Below are positions 18,165-26,965 of a stretch of 64,000 nucleotides of DNA, one piece after another (the first letter of the stretch is position 1; the number at the start of each line of letters is the position of its first letter). The notes beneath the pieces were generated by a model. It had not been told where the DNA came from and did not search any database. It saw only the letters and a program-made list of their open reading frames with translations. A program made the translations under genes and the position numbers. The DNA is from an uncultured Pseudomonas sp. (GTDB lineage: Bacteria; Pseudomonadota; Gammaproteobacteria; Pseudomonadales; Pseudomonadaceae), in assembly GCF_913777995.1 (NCBI RefSeq), contig NZ_CAJYVE010000010.1:1-64000 (forward strand), in the 5' to 3' direction.

Positions 18165-19337
18165 TCAGAGGTAGCCCGGCAGGGGCTGTTTGCCGAAGAA
18201 CATGGCTCCGGCGTTCTGGTAGGTGACGTCGCCCATGAAGGCGTGCTGGGTGACCACTTGCGCGTCATTGACGCAACGCGCCAGCGGGCTGTCGTTGTAG
18301 ATGCCGCTCATGCCCGAGAGCATCTGCGCGCTGCGCGCGACCTCGGCAGCCACGCGGCTGGCATGGGTCGATGACAGGCGCAGCAGGTTCACCGCCTCGG
18401 CGGGCACCGGGTCGCCAGCCAGCACGTGCTGCCAGGCCTGGTCGATGGACTCGTAGAAGAACGCCCGCGCCGCACGCAGGCTGGCTTCGGACTTGGCGAT
18501 GTCGACCTGGGCCAGCGGGCGGTCGGCCAGCGCCGGTGCGCCGGTGACTGAAATGCGGCCGCTGGCCATGCCCGACAGCTCGTCCAGCGCCGCCCGCGCC
18601 ACCCCCAGGCCGACCACCGACAGCACCTGGGTGGCGAACGACAGCGACGGGTAGCGGAAGAACGGCTCGTCGAGGTTGGGCTTGCCGCCGCGAATGAAGG
18701 TCCACTCCTCGGCGACCAGCACGTCGTCGATCACCAGGTCATGGCTGCCGGTGCCGAGCAGGCCGACGGTGTCCCAGGTTTCATCGATGCGTACCTGGCT
18801 GCGCGGCAGCACGGCCAGGCGCGGCAGGTCGAGCTTGTCACCACTGCGCGGGGCGATGCCCACGCCGACGATGTCGGCACCCAGCGAACCGCTGGAGTAT
18901 TTCCAGCGGCCCTTGACCCGGAAGCCACCAGGCACCGCCTCGGCGGGCTGTGGTGGGAAGATGCCACCGGCGAACACCGTGTCCGGGCCGTTGGCGTAGA
19001 CCTTGGCCAAGGTTTGCAGCGGCAGCGCGGCCAGGTAGACCGGGCTCATGCCGAAACTGGCGACCCAACCGGCGGAGCCATCGGCATGGGCGATGCGCTC
19101 GATCATTTCGCAGAACTGACCCGGCGAGCATTCCAGCCCGCCAAAGCGGCGTGGCACCAGGGCACGGTAGACGCCATGGGCCTTGAACGCGTCGATCACA
19201 TCGCGGGAAATATGCCGTTGCCGGTCGAACTCACCAAGGCGGGCGCGGGTACGCACCCCTTCGAGCAACGCTTCGAAGCCAGGGCCCGAGGAAAGCGAAG
19301 ACGCAGCATCTGCGTCCGACACGCGAAGCGGATTCAT
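18165..19337 (-). CDS. iacA: IacA-like flavin monooxygenase (acyl-CoA dehydrogenase fold)
   Basis: 390 residues of the acyl-CoA dehydrogenase/HpaH-HsaA fold used by flavin-dependent two-component monooxygenases. Segments ERIAHADGSAGWVASFG, RVKGRWKYSSGSLGAD and DTVGLLGTGSHDLVIDDV are typical. It lacks the catalytic glutamate context of true dehydrogenases. First gene of the iac operon, 16 bp before iacB, with a promoter about 150 bp upstream. It is expected to start IAA degradation by hydroxylating the indole ring using reduced flavin from IacG. Confidence 0.9.
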   Translation of the reverse strand: MNPLRVSDADAASSLSSGPGFEALLEGVRTRARLGEFDRQRHISRDVIDAFKAHGVYRALVPRRFGGLECSPGQFCEMIERIAHADGSAGWVASFGMSPVYLAALPLQTLAKVYANGPDTVFAGGIFPPQPAEAVPGGFRVKGRWKYSSGSLGADIVGVGIAPRSGDKLDLPRLAVLPRSQVRIDETWDTVGLLGTGSHDLVIDDVLVAEEWTFIRGGKPNLDEPFFRYPSLSFATQVLSVVGLGVARAALDELSGMASGRISVTGAPALADRPLAQVDIAKSEASLRAARAFFYESIDQAWQHVLAGDPVPAEAVNLLRLSSTHASRVAAEVARSAQMLSGMSGIYNDSPLARCVNDAQVVTQHAFMGDVTYQNAGAMFFGKQPLPGYL

Positions 19338-19491
19338 AACGACTCTCCGTCATCAGTCACGAAGGAAATGGGCAGGCAGGAAAGGAATCGCGCTGGCCGG
19401 ACGTCGCCTGGAAGACGCGCCCCGCAGCGGGGAACAGCAGGATGATTCGGCATGGTGATGACCTTTGTTCTTGTGGGTGCCGTTGAGTCGA

Positions 19492-19530
19492 ATTCTGTCC
19501 AAATTACGTGAATAGTCAATTGAATATTCA
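19492..19530 (-). promoter_or_regulatory. iacA promoter with adjoining operator palindrome
   Basis: On the minus strand TTGACT (19514-19519) and CAGAAT (19492-19497) form a -35/-10 pair with a 16-bp spacer. The perfect palindrome TGAATATTCA (19521-19530) touches the -35 from upstream, and a second TGAATA lies at 19509-19514. This is a plausible site for IacR or another regulator. The whole 19340-19790 gap is unusually AT-rich for the window and shows no gene. Confidence 0.5.
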
Positions 19531-19799
19531 TTGTAATTTTCCGACAGTTTTCTCCCTACACAGGCGTGCCCGGCAGGCCACAAGAAATCTTCATGCCATT
19601 GATTAAAAAGGCTTTTATCTCAATTCAGAGAAAATCCTGGAGATTCAAGCAATAGCCAGAACGGTGATGATTCATCACACAAAGATCAAAAAGAACTTAA
19701 AAACATCCGATAAACGCACAAAACCCGTGCAGGATTTCGAGTTTCGCACCCACCTGCGAAGCGCAACCCGCCTCATCGGCAGCACCGCACACAAATGCA

Positions 19800-19823
19800 A
19801 ACGGCGCCCCGTAGGGCGCCGTT
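19800..19823 (-). terminator. Hairpin downstream of feaB-like gene
   Basis: AACGGCGCCC and GGGCGCCGTT form a perfect 10-bp stem with a 4-nt loop, 19 bp after the ALDH stop codon. Only a short broken T-run follows on the minus strand, but the position suits a terminator. Confidence 0.65.
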
Positions 19824-19841
19824 CAAACAACAGGGTGCAAC

Positions 19842-21329
19842 TCAGAAGCGGATCATCACCGACTTCAGTTCGGTGTAATCCTCGATGAAGGCACTGCCGA
19901 ATTCACGACCGACCCCCGAGCCTTTCATGCCGCCAAAGGGCACCGCCGGGTCGAGGAAGGTGTGCATGTTGACCCACAGGGTACCGGCCTCGATGCGCGG
20001 AATCAGGCGCAGCGCCCTGGACAGGTCGTTGGTCCACAGGCTGGCGCCCAGGCCGAACGGCGAGTCGTTCATCAGTCGCACCAGTTCTTCGTCATCGTCG
20101 AACGGCAGGATGCACAGGATCGGGCCGAAGTGTTCATCCTTGAGGAACGGGTCGTCGGCGCCCTGGGCCAGCAGCAGCGTGGGTTCGACGAAGTAGCCCG
20201 GCCCCGGCAATGCCCTGGCGCCGCACAGCACCTGCTGGCGAGCCTGGGCAGTGGAGAAGCAGCCGAGGATTTTTTCGTAGTGCGCCTTGTTGGCCAGCGG
20301 CCCGAATTGCGCGCTTTCATCCAGAGCGTTCCCGGCGCGCAGGCCGGTCAGGCGCGCTTTGAGGGCATCGCACACGGCCTGCAGCTTGCTACGGTGGACG
20401 TAGAGGCGTTCCGGCGCCGCGCAGATCTGTCCCTGGTGGGTGAAGGTCGCGGGCAGGATGCCCTCCACCGCTGCTTCGACGTCGATGTCGGCGAGAAACG
20501 CCGCCGGGTTCTTGCCGCCCAGCTCCAGGGTCACGCGGGTCAGGTTGGCGTTCATCGCGGCCTTGCCTACCGCCACGCCGGTGGGCACCGAGCCGGTGAA
20601 CGACACTTTGCGCACCTGAGGGTGGTCGATCAGTTGCTGACCTACCCGGCCACGGCCATTGACGACGTTCAGCGTGCCGGCGGGAATGCCCGCCTGCACC
20701 GCCAGCTCGGCGACACGCAGCAGCGACAGCGGCGTGAATTCGCTGGGTTTGATCACGATGGTGCAGCCACAGGTGAGTGCCGAGGCGATCTTCCAGACAC
20801 CGATCATCAGCGAGAAATTCCACGGCGTGATGCCGGCCACCACGCCGACCGCCTCACGTCGGGTGAACGCGGTGTACTGCTCGCCGTGCATGGACGGCAG
20901 CGACGGGGTCATGGTCTCGCCATTGATCTTGGTCGCCCAACCGGCGAAGTAGCGCAGGAACACCACGCTCTGCGCCAGCTCCAGGTGGCGGCTCAGGTGA
21001 ATCGACTTGCCCGACGATACCGACTCCAGCTGCGCCAGCTCCTCACTGTTGGCCTCGATCAGGTCGGCCAGGCGATTGAGCGCCACGCCACGTGCATAAG
21101 GGCTGGTAGCGCCCCAGCTGCCGTGGAAGCTGGCGTGCGCGGCGGCCACCGCACGCAGGATCAGGGCCTCGCTGGCCTCGGCGACGCGGGCGATGACCTC
21201 GGCGTCGGAGGGGTTGACCACCTCGAAGGCCTGCGCCTCGGGTTCGACCTGATATTGGCCGTCGACGAAACTGCCCAGCGGCCCGGCGAGGAATTCGCGG
21301 ACGCGGGGCAGCAGTTGTACTTCACTCAT
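19842..21329 (-). CDS. feaB: Phenylacetaldehyde dehydrogenase-like ALDH
   Basis: 495 residues, the length of FeaB-type aromatic aldehyde dehydrogenases. It has TPWNFSLMIGVWKIA, FTGSVPTGVAVG, the glutamate in LELGGKNPAAFL, and the catalytic cysteine in HQGQICAAPERLYV. The ATG at 21329 follows GAGGTG. It is paired with an AraC gene that resembles FeaR. It should oxidise phenylacetaldehyde or, by context, indole-acetaldehyde to the acid; the latter would deliver IAA to the neighbouring iac operon. The enzyme is distinct from the ALDH at 3123-4541. Confidence 0.83.
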   Translation of the reverse strand: MSEVQLLPRVREFLAGPLGSFVDGQYQVEPEAQAFEVVNPSDAEVIARVAEASEALILRAVAAAHASFHGSWGATSPYARGVALNRLADLIEANSEELAQLESVSSGKSIHLSRHLELAQSVVFLRYFAGWATKINGETMTPSLPSMHGEQYTAFTRREAVGVVAGITPWNFSLMIGVWKIASALTCGCTIVIKPSEFTPLSLLRVAELAVQAGIPAGTLNVVNGRGRVGQQLIDHPQVRKVSFTGSVPTGVAVGKAAMNANLTRVTLELGGKNPAAFLADIDVEAAVEGILPATFTHQGQICAAPERLYVHRSKLQAVCDALKARLTGLRAGNALDESAQFGPLANKAHYEKILGCFSTAQARQQVLCGARALPGPGYFVEPTLLLAQGADDPFLKDEHFGPILCILPFDDDEELVRLMNDSPFGLGASLWTNDLSRALRLIPRIEAGTLWVNMHTFLDPAVPFGGMKGSGVGREFGSAFIEDYTELKSVMIRF

Positions 21330-21420
21330 GGGGCACCTCAAGGCAGGAACAGGATGACCCGCCTAGGGTAGGTGCGCGACGGCCTGGCGAACTTGTCAGG
21401 GCACGCCAGGCGCTTGTACT

Positions 21421-22341
21421 TCAGTGACCGCCCTGCCCCTGCCGCCGATGCAAGGTGCGATAGTCACGCGGCGAATGACCGGCGTATTTCTTGAAGGCCT
21501 TGGAGAAATGCGCCGAGTCGGCGAAACCCCAGGCGATGCCGATGTCGGTGATCGAGCGATGGGCGCAGGCCGGGTCACGCAGGTCGGTGGCGGCCTTGAG
21601 CAGGCGCTGGCGATGGATGTAGCGGCACAGGCTGTCGCCCTCGGCATCGAACAGGCGGTACAGGTGGCGTACCGAAACCCCCAGCTCATCGGCCAGGTGC
21701 GCCGGGCTCAGGCGTGTGCTGGACAGTTTCTGCTGGATCAATGCTTCGATCTCGCGCCGCTGCAGGTTGCCGGGCTGCTCTGCCCTGGGATAGTTCAGCA
21801 CCGGTTCGAGCAGAGCCAGCACTGCGTTCTGCAGCCCCTGGCCATCGGCTGCGCAGCTCCAGTGGCGCAACTGGTCACCGGCCACCTGACGCACCAGATT
21901 GCTCAGCAACTGCCCGCACAGTCCCGTGGTCATCAGCTTGCCGTAGGCCGACGGGCCGACATGGCGCAAGGCGGCCCGCGGCAGATGGATGGATACATGG
22001 GAAAACAGCCCGCGCGGGGTCATGCGCAAGGCGGTTGCGGAGTCCAGCAGCGCCAGGTCGCCTTCGCGCATGTCCAGCACCTGCTCGCCGGCCTCGATGG
22101 TCATCTGGCCCTGCTGTTGCAAGACCAGGAAGCAATGCGGGTCAGTTGCCTGCCCGCGCACCTGAGCCGGCTTGGCGATGCTGTGGGCGTTGCTGCGGAT
22201 GAAGGCCACCGCCGTACCGCCCAGCAGCACACGCTGCATCTCGCCGATGAACAGGGCGGGATGGTGTTCGTAGCGGGTTTCGAAACGGCCACAGATGGCC
22301 TGCACGTCATGGTTCCACTTCACCAGCGCCTGCGCCGTCAT
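21421..22341 (-). CDS. feaR: FeaR-like AraC-family regulator
   Basis: 306 residues. The C-terminal AraC domain has LADELGVSVRHLYRLFDAEG and DIGIAWGFADSAHFSKAFKKYAG. The N-terminal part (RVLLGGTAVAFIRS, LALLDSATALRMTP) fits AraC activators with a cupin-like sensor of the FeaR/NphR group. It is 91 bp upstream of the feaB-like gene on the same strand. FeaR-type proteins respond to aromatic amines or their aldehydes, which fits a regulator of amine or aldehyde breakdown. Confidence 0.78.
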   Translation of the reverse strand: MTAQALVKWNHDVQAICGRFETRYEHHPALFIGEMQRVLLGGTAVAFIRSNAHSIAKPAQVRGQATDPHCFLVLQQQGQMTIEAGEQVLDMREGDLALLDSATALRMTPRGLFSHVSIHLPRAALRHVGPSAYGKLMTTGLCGQLLSNLVRQVAGDQLRHWSCAADGQGLQNAVLALLEPVLNYPRAEQPGNLQRREIEALIQQKLSSTRLSPAHLADELGVSVRHLYRLFDAEGDSLCRYIHRQRLLKAATDLRDPACAHRSITDIGIAWGFADSAHFSKAFKKYAGHSPRDYRTLHRRQGQGGH

Positions 22342-22483
22342 CGATCACCTCCCATGCACGCGTGGCTATAAAGCACACTTTTCACGTGATTTTTATCGGC
22401 GACTATAACGGCATTCCCCTGCCCTGCACAGCTGGCCTGACGGGTCTCGGCTTGCTCCCAGGGCCTAACTGACCGGTATTGGG

Positions 22484-22643
22484 TTTAGCCGCAATATTGG
22501 TCGGTCAGACCGGGTAAGCGGCTTCAGCCGCGAAGCGAGCGCATGTTCACGCCAGATGCAGTGAATTTCCTCGCGCTTTCGCGGCTAAAGCCGCTCCCAC
22601 CGGGCCACATGCCGCTTAAGCGAACAGTAGTGGCTTTCGCCGC
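22484..22643 (-). repeat. REP-containing repeat, copy 2 of the inverted pair
   Basis: Reverse complement of the sequence at 161-323, with few differences and one small gap. It includes cores TTCGCGGCTAAAGCCGCTCC and GCGGCTTCAGCCGCGAAGC. It fills most of the 368-bp gap between feaR and ggt; no gene is visible in the gap. A shorter third fragment (ggctaaagccgctcc..cgggccacatgccgctt) occurs at 58838-58880 beside the IS element. Confidence 0.75.
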
Positions 22644-22709
22644 GAAGAGACCTGTTACTGGCAAACCGCTTCGCGACTGAAACCGTTCCCGGCAGCCTGG
22701 ACGACTCGC

Positions 22710-24437
22710 TCAGTAGCCCAGCGACAAGCCGGTGTTGCGCCGTGGATCATTGGCGCCGTAGTAGCGGTTGTTGCCCACCGGCTTGCCATCCAGCGACGGC
22801 GCTCCGACCAGGATCGCCGCCAGGTGGTTCAGCGGTTGCGGGCCGGCGAACTTGTGCCCCCAGCTTTCGAGGATCTTGCGCGTGTCGGGGCTGATACCGA
22901 AGTTATCGACGTTGGTTTCTTCCGGCAGCCACTGCTGGTGGAAACGCGGCGCATCCACCGCTTCCTGGATGTTCATGCCGTAGTCGATGACGTTGAGCAT
23001 GGTCAGCAGGGTCGCGGTGATGATCCGGCTGCCGCCGGGCGTGCCGACCACCATGACAGTCTTGCCGTCCTTGGTGACGATGGTCGGGCTCATCGACGAC
23101 AGCGGCGTCTTGCCGGGCGCGATGGCGTTGGCCTCACCCTGCACCAGGCCGTACATGTTCGGTACGCCGACTTTGGACGTGAAATCGTCCATTTCGTCGT
23201 TGAGCAGCACGCCGGTGCTGCTGGCCATGACCCCGGCACCGAACCATTCGTTGAGGGTATAGGTCACCGACACCGCATTGCCCCACTTATCGATGATCGA
23301 ATAGTGCGTGGTGTTGTTGCCTTCGTGCGGTGCAACGCCGGGTGCCAGGTCCTTGGACACCGCCGCCTTGTGCGGGTCGATGGCCTCGCGCAGCTTGGCC
23401 GCGTACTGTTTGTCGAGCAGGCGCTCGACCGGGTTCTTGACGAAATCCGGGTCACCCAGGTAGCTGTTGCGGTCCACGTAGGCGTGGCGCATGGCTTCGA
23501 TCTGGTAGTGCATGCCCTGCGCCGAACGGAAGCCCAGGTCCTTCATCGGATAGCCTTCGAGGATGTTGAGGATCTGGCAGATCACTACCCCGCCAGAGCT
23601 GGGTGGAGGCGCGGAAACCACGTGGTAACCCCGGTAGTCGCACTCCACCGGCGCCAATTCCCGGGTCTTGTAGCGGTCGAGATCGGCCTGGGTGATGATG
23701 CCCTTGCCTGCCTGGCTGGAGCTGACAATCGCCTCGGCGACCCAGCCCTTGTAGAAGCCGTCTTCGCCCTTGCTGGAAATCTCCCGCAGGGTGCGCGCCA
23801 GGTCCTTCTGCACCAGCCGGTCGCCGACCTGCATCGGCTTGCCGTCGGACAGGAAAATCGCCCCGGAGTCCTTGATGTCCTTCTTGAATTCCTCGGTGGC
23901 GGTCCACAGCAGGTCGACATCACCCTGCTCCAGCACGAAGCCCTCCTCGGCGAGTTTCACAGCCGGGGCGATCATCTCGGCGCGCGGCTTGCTGCCGTAC
24001 TTGCTCAGCGCATATTCCATGCCAGACACGGTGCCGGGCACCGCCACCGCCAGGTGGCCCCTGGAACTCAGGTCGGGGACCACCTTGCCGTCCTTGTCCA
24101 GGTACATGTCTGCGGTGGCCGCCAGCGGGGCCTTCTCGCGGAAGTCGAGGAAGGTCTTCTTGCCATCGGCCATCTGGATGGTCATGAAGCCGCCACCTCC
24201 CAGGTTGCCCGCCGCCGGATACACCACCGCCAGGGCATAGCCCACCGCCACGGCGGCATCCACGGCGTTACCGCCGGCCTTGAGCACATCCACACCCACG
24301 TGGCTCGCCAGATGCTGGGCGGTGACCACCATGCCGTTCTCGGCGGCCACCGGGGCCACCGAGGCGGCGAGCGACAAAGGGGTATGCACGAAACAGGCGG
24401 AGACTGCGAGCAACGCAGCGAACTTGCGGTAGATCAT
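22710..24437 (-). CDS. ggt: Gamma-glutamyltransferase, periplasmic
   Basis: 575 residues with a signal peptide (MIYRKFAALLAVSACF to about residue 25). It is the Ntn-hydrolase GGT family: it cleaves itself before the threonine in GNNTTHYSIIDKWG and transfers or hydrolyses gamma-glutamyl groups. GGNAVDAAVAVGYALAVV, the PPPSSGGVV segment and the C-terminal GTPGGSRIITATLL are conserved. The ATG at 24437 follows GAAGGA. It lies downstream of hutC on the same strand and could add glutamate from gamma-glutamyl compounds, but a shared transcript is not shown. Confidence 0.92.
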   Translation of the reverse strand: MIYRKFAALLAVSACFVHTPLSLAASVAPVAAENGMVVTAQHLASHVGVDVLKAGGNAVDAAVAVGYALAVVYPAAGNLGGGGFMTIQMADGKKTFLDFREKAPLAATADMYLDKDGKVVPDLSSRGHLAVAVPGTVSGMEYALSKYGSKPRAEMIAPAVKLAEEGFVLEQGDVDLLWTATEEFKKDIKDSGAIFLSDGKPMQVGDRLVQKDLARTLREISSKGEDGFYKGWVAEAIVSSSQAGKGIITQADLDRYKTRELAPVECDYRGYHVVSAPPPSSGGVVICQILNILEGYPMKDLGFRSAQGMHYQIEAMRHAYVDRNSYLGDPDFVKNPVERLLDKQYAAKLREAIDPHKAAVSKDLAPGVAPHEGNNTTHYSIIDKWGNAVSVTYTLNEWFGAGVMASSTGVLLNDEMDDFTSKVGVPNMYGLVQGEANAIAPGKTPLSSMSPTIVTKDGKTVMVVGTPGGSRIITATLLTMLNVIDYGMNIQEAVDAPRFHQQWLPEETNVDNFGISPDTRKILESWGHKFAGPQPLNHLAAILVGAPSLDGKPVGNNRYYGANDPRRNTGLSLGY

Positions 24438-24538
24438 GGGCCAGCGTCCTTCTTCGATATTCTGGTTATGGGCCGCTGCCTGGTATGGCACGCGGCCTGA
24501 AGAAGGATAGCGGCAAATCGCAGCGAAGCCGGACGGTT

Positions 24539-25252
24539 TCAGCGATGGCGGGTGGTGGAGCGCAGCTTGTAGCGCTCGCCGGGGTGGGTCAGGCGCACGT
24601 AGCTGACCAGGTTCTCGCTGGACCAGGTACGCCGCACCATGCACAGGCACGCCGCACCAGGCTCGATTTCCAGCCAGCGAGCGGTTTGCGCGTCGGCGTG
24701 GATGGCCTCGACCACATGTTCGATGTCGCTGATCGGGCAGTTGGCGACCAAGACCTCGTTGGGCGTCTGCCGGGAGAAATCGCTGGCCAGGTAATGCGGC
24801 ACCCAGCGCGGGTTGACGTAGCGGTCTTCGAGCTGGATCGGCAGGCCGTTCTCGCGATGCACCAGAATGCTGTGGAACACCGGCGAACCAATGCGCAGCC
24901 CCAGGCGCAGCGCCACCTCGTCATCGGCGGCGACGGCCTCGCTGCGCAGCACATCATTTGAGTACTGATGGCCGCGGGCACGCACCTCTTCGGCGATGTT
25001 CATCACTTCCTGCAGCGACGATTCGGCACGCAGGTCGGTGACGAAGGTGCCCAACCCGGCCTGGCGCACCAGATAACCCTGCTGCACCAGGTTGTTGATC
25101 GCCTTGTTGGCGGTCATGCGGCTGACCGAAAAGTCACGCGCCAGTTGTTCTTCCGGAGGGATCTGGTGATTGACCGGGTAGTCGCCGTTGCGGATTCGCG
25201 TCAGCAGAAACTCTTCGATCATCTTGTAGCGCGGGGGCGTCGGGCTGCTCAC
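24539..25252 (-). CDS. hutC: Histidine utilisation repressor HutC (GntR family)
   Basis: 237 residues with a GTG start at 25252 preceded by GGAGAA. The N-terminal GntR winged helix (IPPEEQLARDFSVSRMTANKAI) and the C-terminal UTRA ligand domain (LGLRIGSPVFHSILVHREN, LEIEPGAACL) identify HutC, which releases DNA on binding urocanate. It lies 177 bp after hutH. Two TGTATATACA sites upstream of hutI are its expected operators. Confidence 0.92.
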   Translation of the reverse strand: MSSPTPPRYKMIEEFLLTRIRNGDYPVNHQIPPEEQLARDFSVSRMTANKAINNLVQQGYLVRQAGLGTFVTDLRAESSLQEVMNIAEEVRARGHQYSNDVLRSEAVAADDEVALRLGLRIGSPVFHSILVHRENGLPIQLEDRYVNPRWVPHYLASDFSRQTPNEVLVANCPISDIEHVVEAIHADAQTARWLEIEPGAACLCMVRRTWSSENLVSYVRLTHPGERYKLRSTTRHR

Positions 25253-25390
25253 CGGTTCTCCATGAGATTTGTCAGCGCAAAGAGTCGTATGATAACCCGC
25301 GCCCCATACCTTGCCACAGCTCAATGGCGCCTGCTGGCACAGGGATCGGCATGTCGACCTCCCGGCGTTGAGGATCAAAGCACCCTGAAT

Positions 25391-25412
25391 GGTCGCCCGG
25401 CAGCAGGCGACC
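25391..25412 (-). terminator. Hairpin between hutH and hutC
   Basis: GGTCGCC and GGCGACC form a 7-bp stem just after the hutH stop codon, without a T-run. It may attenuate read-through into hutC. Weak evidence. Confidence 0.35.
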
Positions 25413-25429
25413 GTATCGAGGATGAAGGC

Positions 25430-26962
25430 TCAGAGGCTTGGCAGCAGGCGCGCAGGCACCAGGTCGTTCAGACAACCGCTGGCCAGCAGGGCGCTGGCGG
25501 CCTCGATGTCCGGGGCGAAGAAGCGGTCTTCCTGGTAGTACGGCACCTCGGCGCGCAGCAGGCTGCGGGCCTGTTCCAGCTTCTGCGAGCTTTTCAGGCC
25601 ATGGCGGAAGTCCAGGCCCTGACAGGCGCCCAGCCATTCGATGGCGAGAATGCCGCGCACGTTTTCAGCCATGCTCCACAACCGCTTGCCAGCGTTAGGC
25701 GCCATGGACACGTGGTCTTCCTGGTTGGCCGAGGTCGGCAGGCTGTCGACGCTGTGCGGATGGGCCAGGGCCTTGTTGTCGCTGGCCAGGGCAGCGGCGG
25801 TGACCTGGGCGATCATGAAGCCGGAATTGACCCCGCCGTTTTCGACCAGGAACGGCGGCAGCTGCGACATGTGACGGTCCATCATCAGCGAGATGCGCCG
25901 CTCCGACAGCGCGCCGATTTCGGCCACGGCCAGGGCAATGTTGTCGGCAGCCATGGCCACCGGCTCGGCGTGGAAGTTGCCACCCGAGATCACGTCACCC
26001 TGCTCGGCGAACACCAGCGGGTTGTCGGACACCGCATTGGACTCCACCTCGAGCACCTCGGCAGCCTGACGCAGTTGGGTCAGGCAGGCGCCCATGACCT
26101 GCGGCTGGCAGCGCAGCGAGTAAGGGTCCTGGACCTTGTCGCAGTTGGCGTGGGAGCGCGACACGTCGCTGCTTTCAGTCAACAGCTCGCGGTACGCCGC
26201 CGCCACGTCGATCTGGCCGCGCTGGCCGCGTGCGGCGTGGATGCGTGCATCGAACGGCGCCCGCGAACCGAGCATGGCTTCGACGCTCAGGCCACCGCAG
26301 ACGGTGGCGGCAGCGAACAGGTCTTCCGCCTCGAACAGGCCACGCAGGGCATAAGCGGTGGACGCCTGGGTGCCGTTGAGCAGCGCCAGGCCTTCCTTGG
26401 CGGCCAGGGTCAGCGGCTCCAGGCCGGCGACGGCCAGGGCTTCGCTGGCCGGCAGCCATTGGCCTTTGTAACGGGCCTTGCTCTCGCCGATCAGCACCAG
26501 AGACATGTGCGCCAGGGGCGCCAGGTCGCCAGAGGCACCCACCGAACCCTTGAGCGGAATGTGCGGATAGACCTCGGCGTTGATGAGGGCGATCAGCGCG
26601 TCGATGACCTTGCGGCGAATCGCCGAGAAGCCACGGGCCAGGCTATTGACCTTGAGCAGCATGATCAGCCGCACCATGGCGTCGTCCAGCGCCTCGCCCA
26701 CGCCGGCGGCGTGCGAGAGCACCAGAGAGCGTTGCAGTTTTTCCAGGTCGGCCGGGGCGATGCGTGTCGAGGCCAGCAGGCCGAAACCGGTGTTGATACC
26801 GTAGGCGGTGCGGCCTTCGGCGAGGATGTTTTCCACGCAGGCAACGCTGGCATCAATGGCCGCGTGCGCCGACGGGTCGAGTTGCAGGCGCAGCGGCTGC
26901 TGGTAGGCCTGGCGCAGCTGGGCCAGGTCAAGGGTGCCGGGTTTGAGAATCAGGGCAGTCAC
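25430..26962 (-). CDS. hutH: Histidine ammonia-lyase
   Basis: 510 residues, the usual length. The Ala-Ser-Gly that cyclises to the MIO cofactor is in [28 protein letters not shown] and the C-terminal half ([18 protein letters not shown]) are characteristic. Converts L-histidine to urocanate and ammonia, step 1 of histidine degradation. It starts 4 bp after the hutU stop codon, so it is translationally close-coupled. Confidence 0.96.
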   Translation of the reverse strand: MTALILKPGTLDLAQLRQAYQQPLRLQLDPSAHAAIDASVACVENILAEGRTAYGINTGFGLLASTRIAPADLEKLQRSLVLSHAAGVGEALDDAMVRLIMLLKVNSLARGFSAIRRKVIDALIALINAEVYPHIPLKGSVGASGDLAPLAHMSLVLIGESKARYKGQWLPASEALAVAGLEPLTLAAKEGLALLNGTQASTAYALRGLFEAEDLFAAATVCGGLSVEAMLGSRAPFDARIHAARGQRGQIDVAAAYRELLTESSDVSRSHANCDKVQDPYSLRCQPQVMGACLTQLRQAAEVLEVESNAVSDNPLVFAEQGDVISGGNFHAEPVAMAADNIALAVAEIGALSERRISLMMDRHMSQLPPFLVENGGVNSGFMIAQVTAAALASDNKALAHPHSVDSLPTSANQEDHVSMAPNAGKRLWSMAENVRGILAIEWLGACQGLDFRHGLKSSQKLEQARSLLRAEVPYYQEDRFFAPDIEAASALLASGCLNDLVPARLLPSL

Positions 26963-26965
26963 GGA

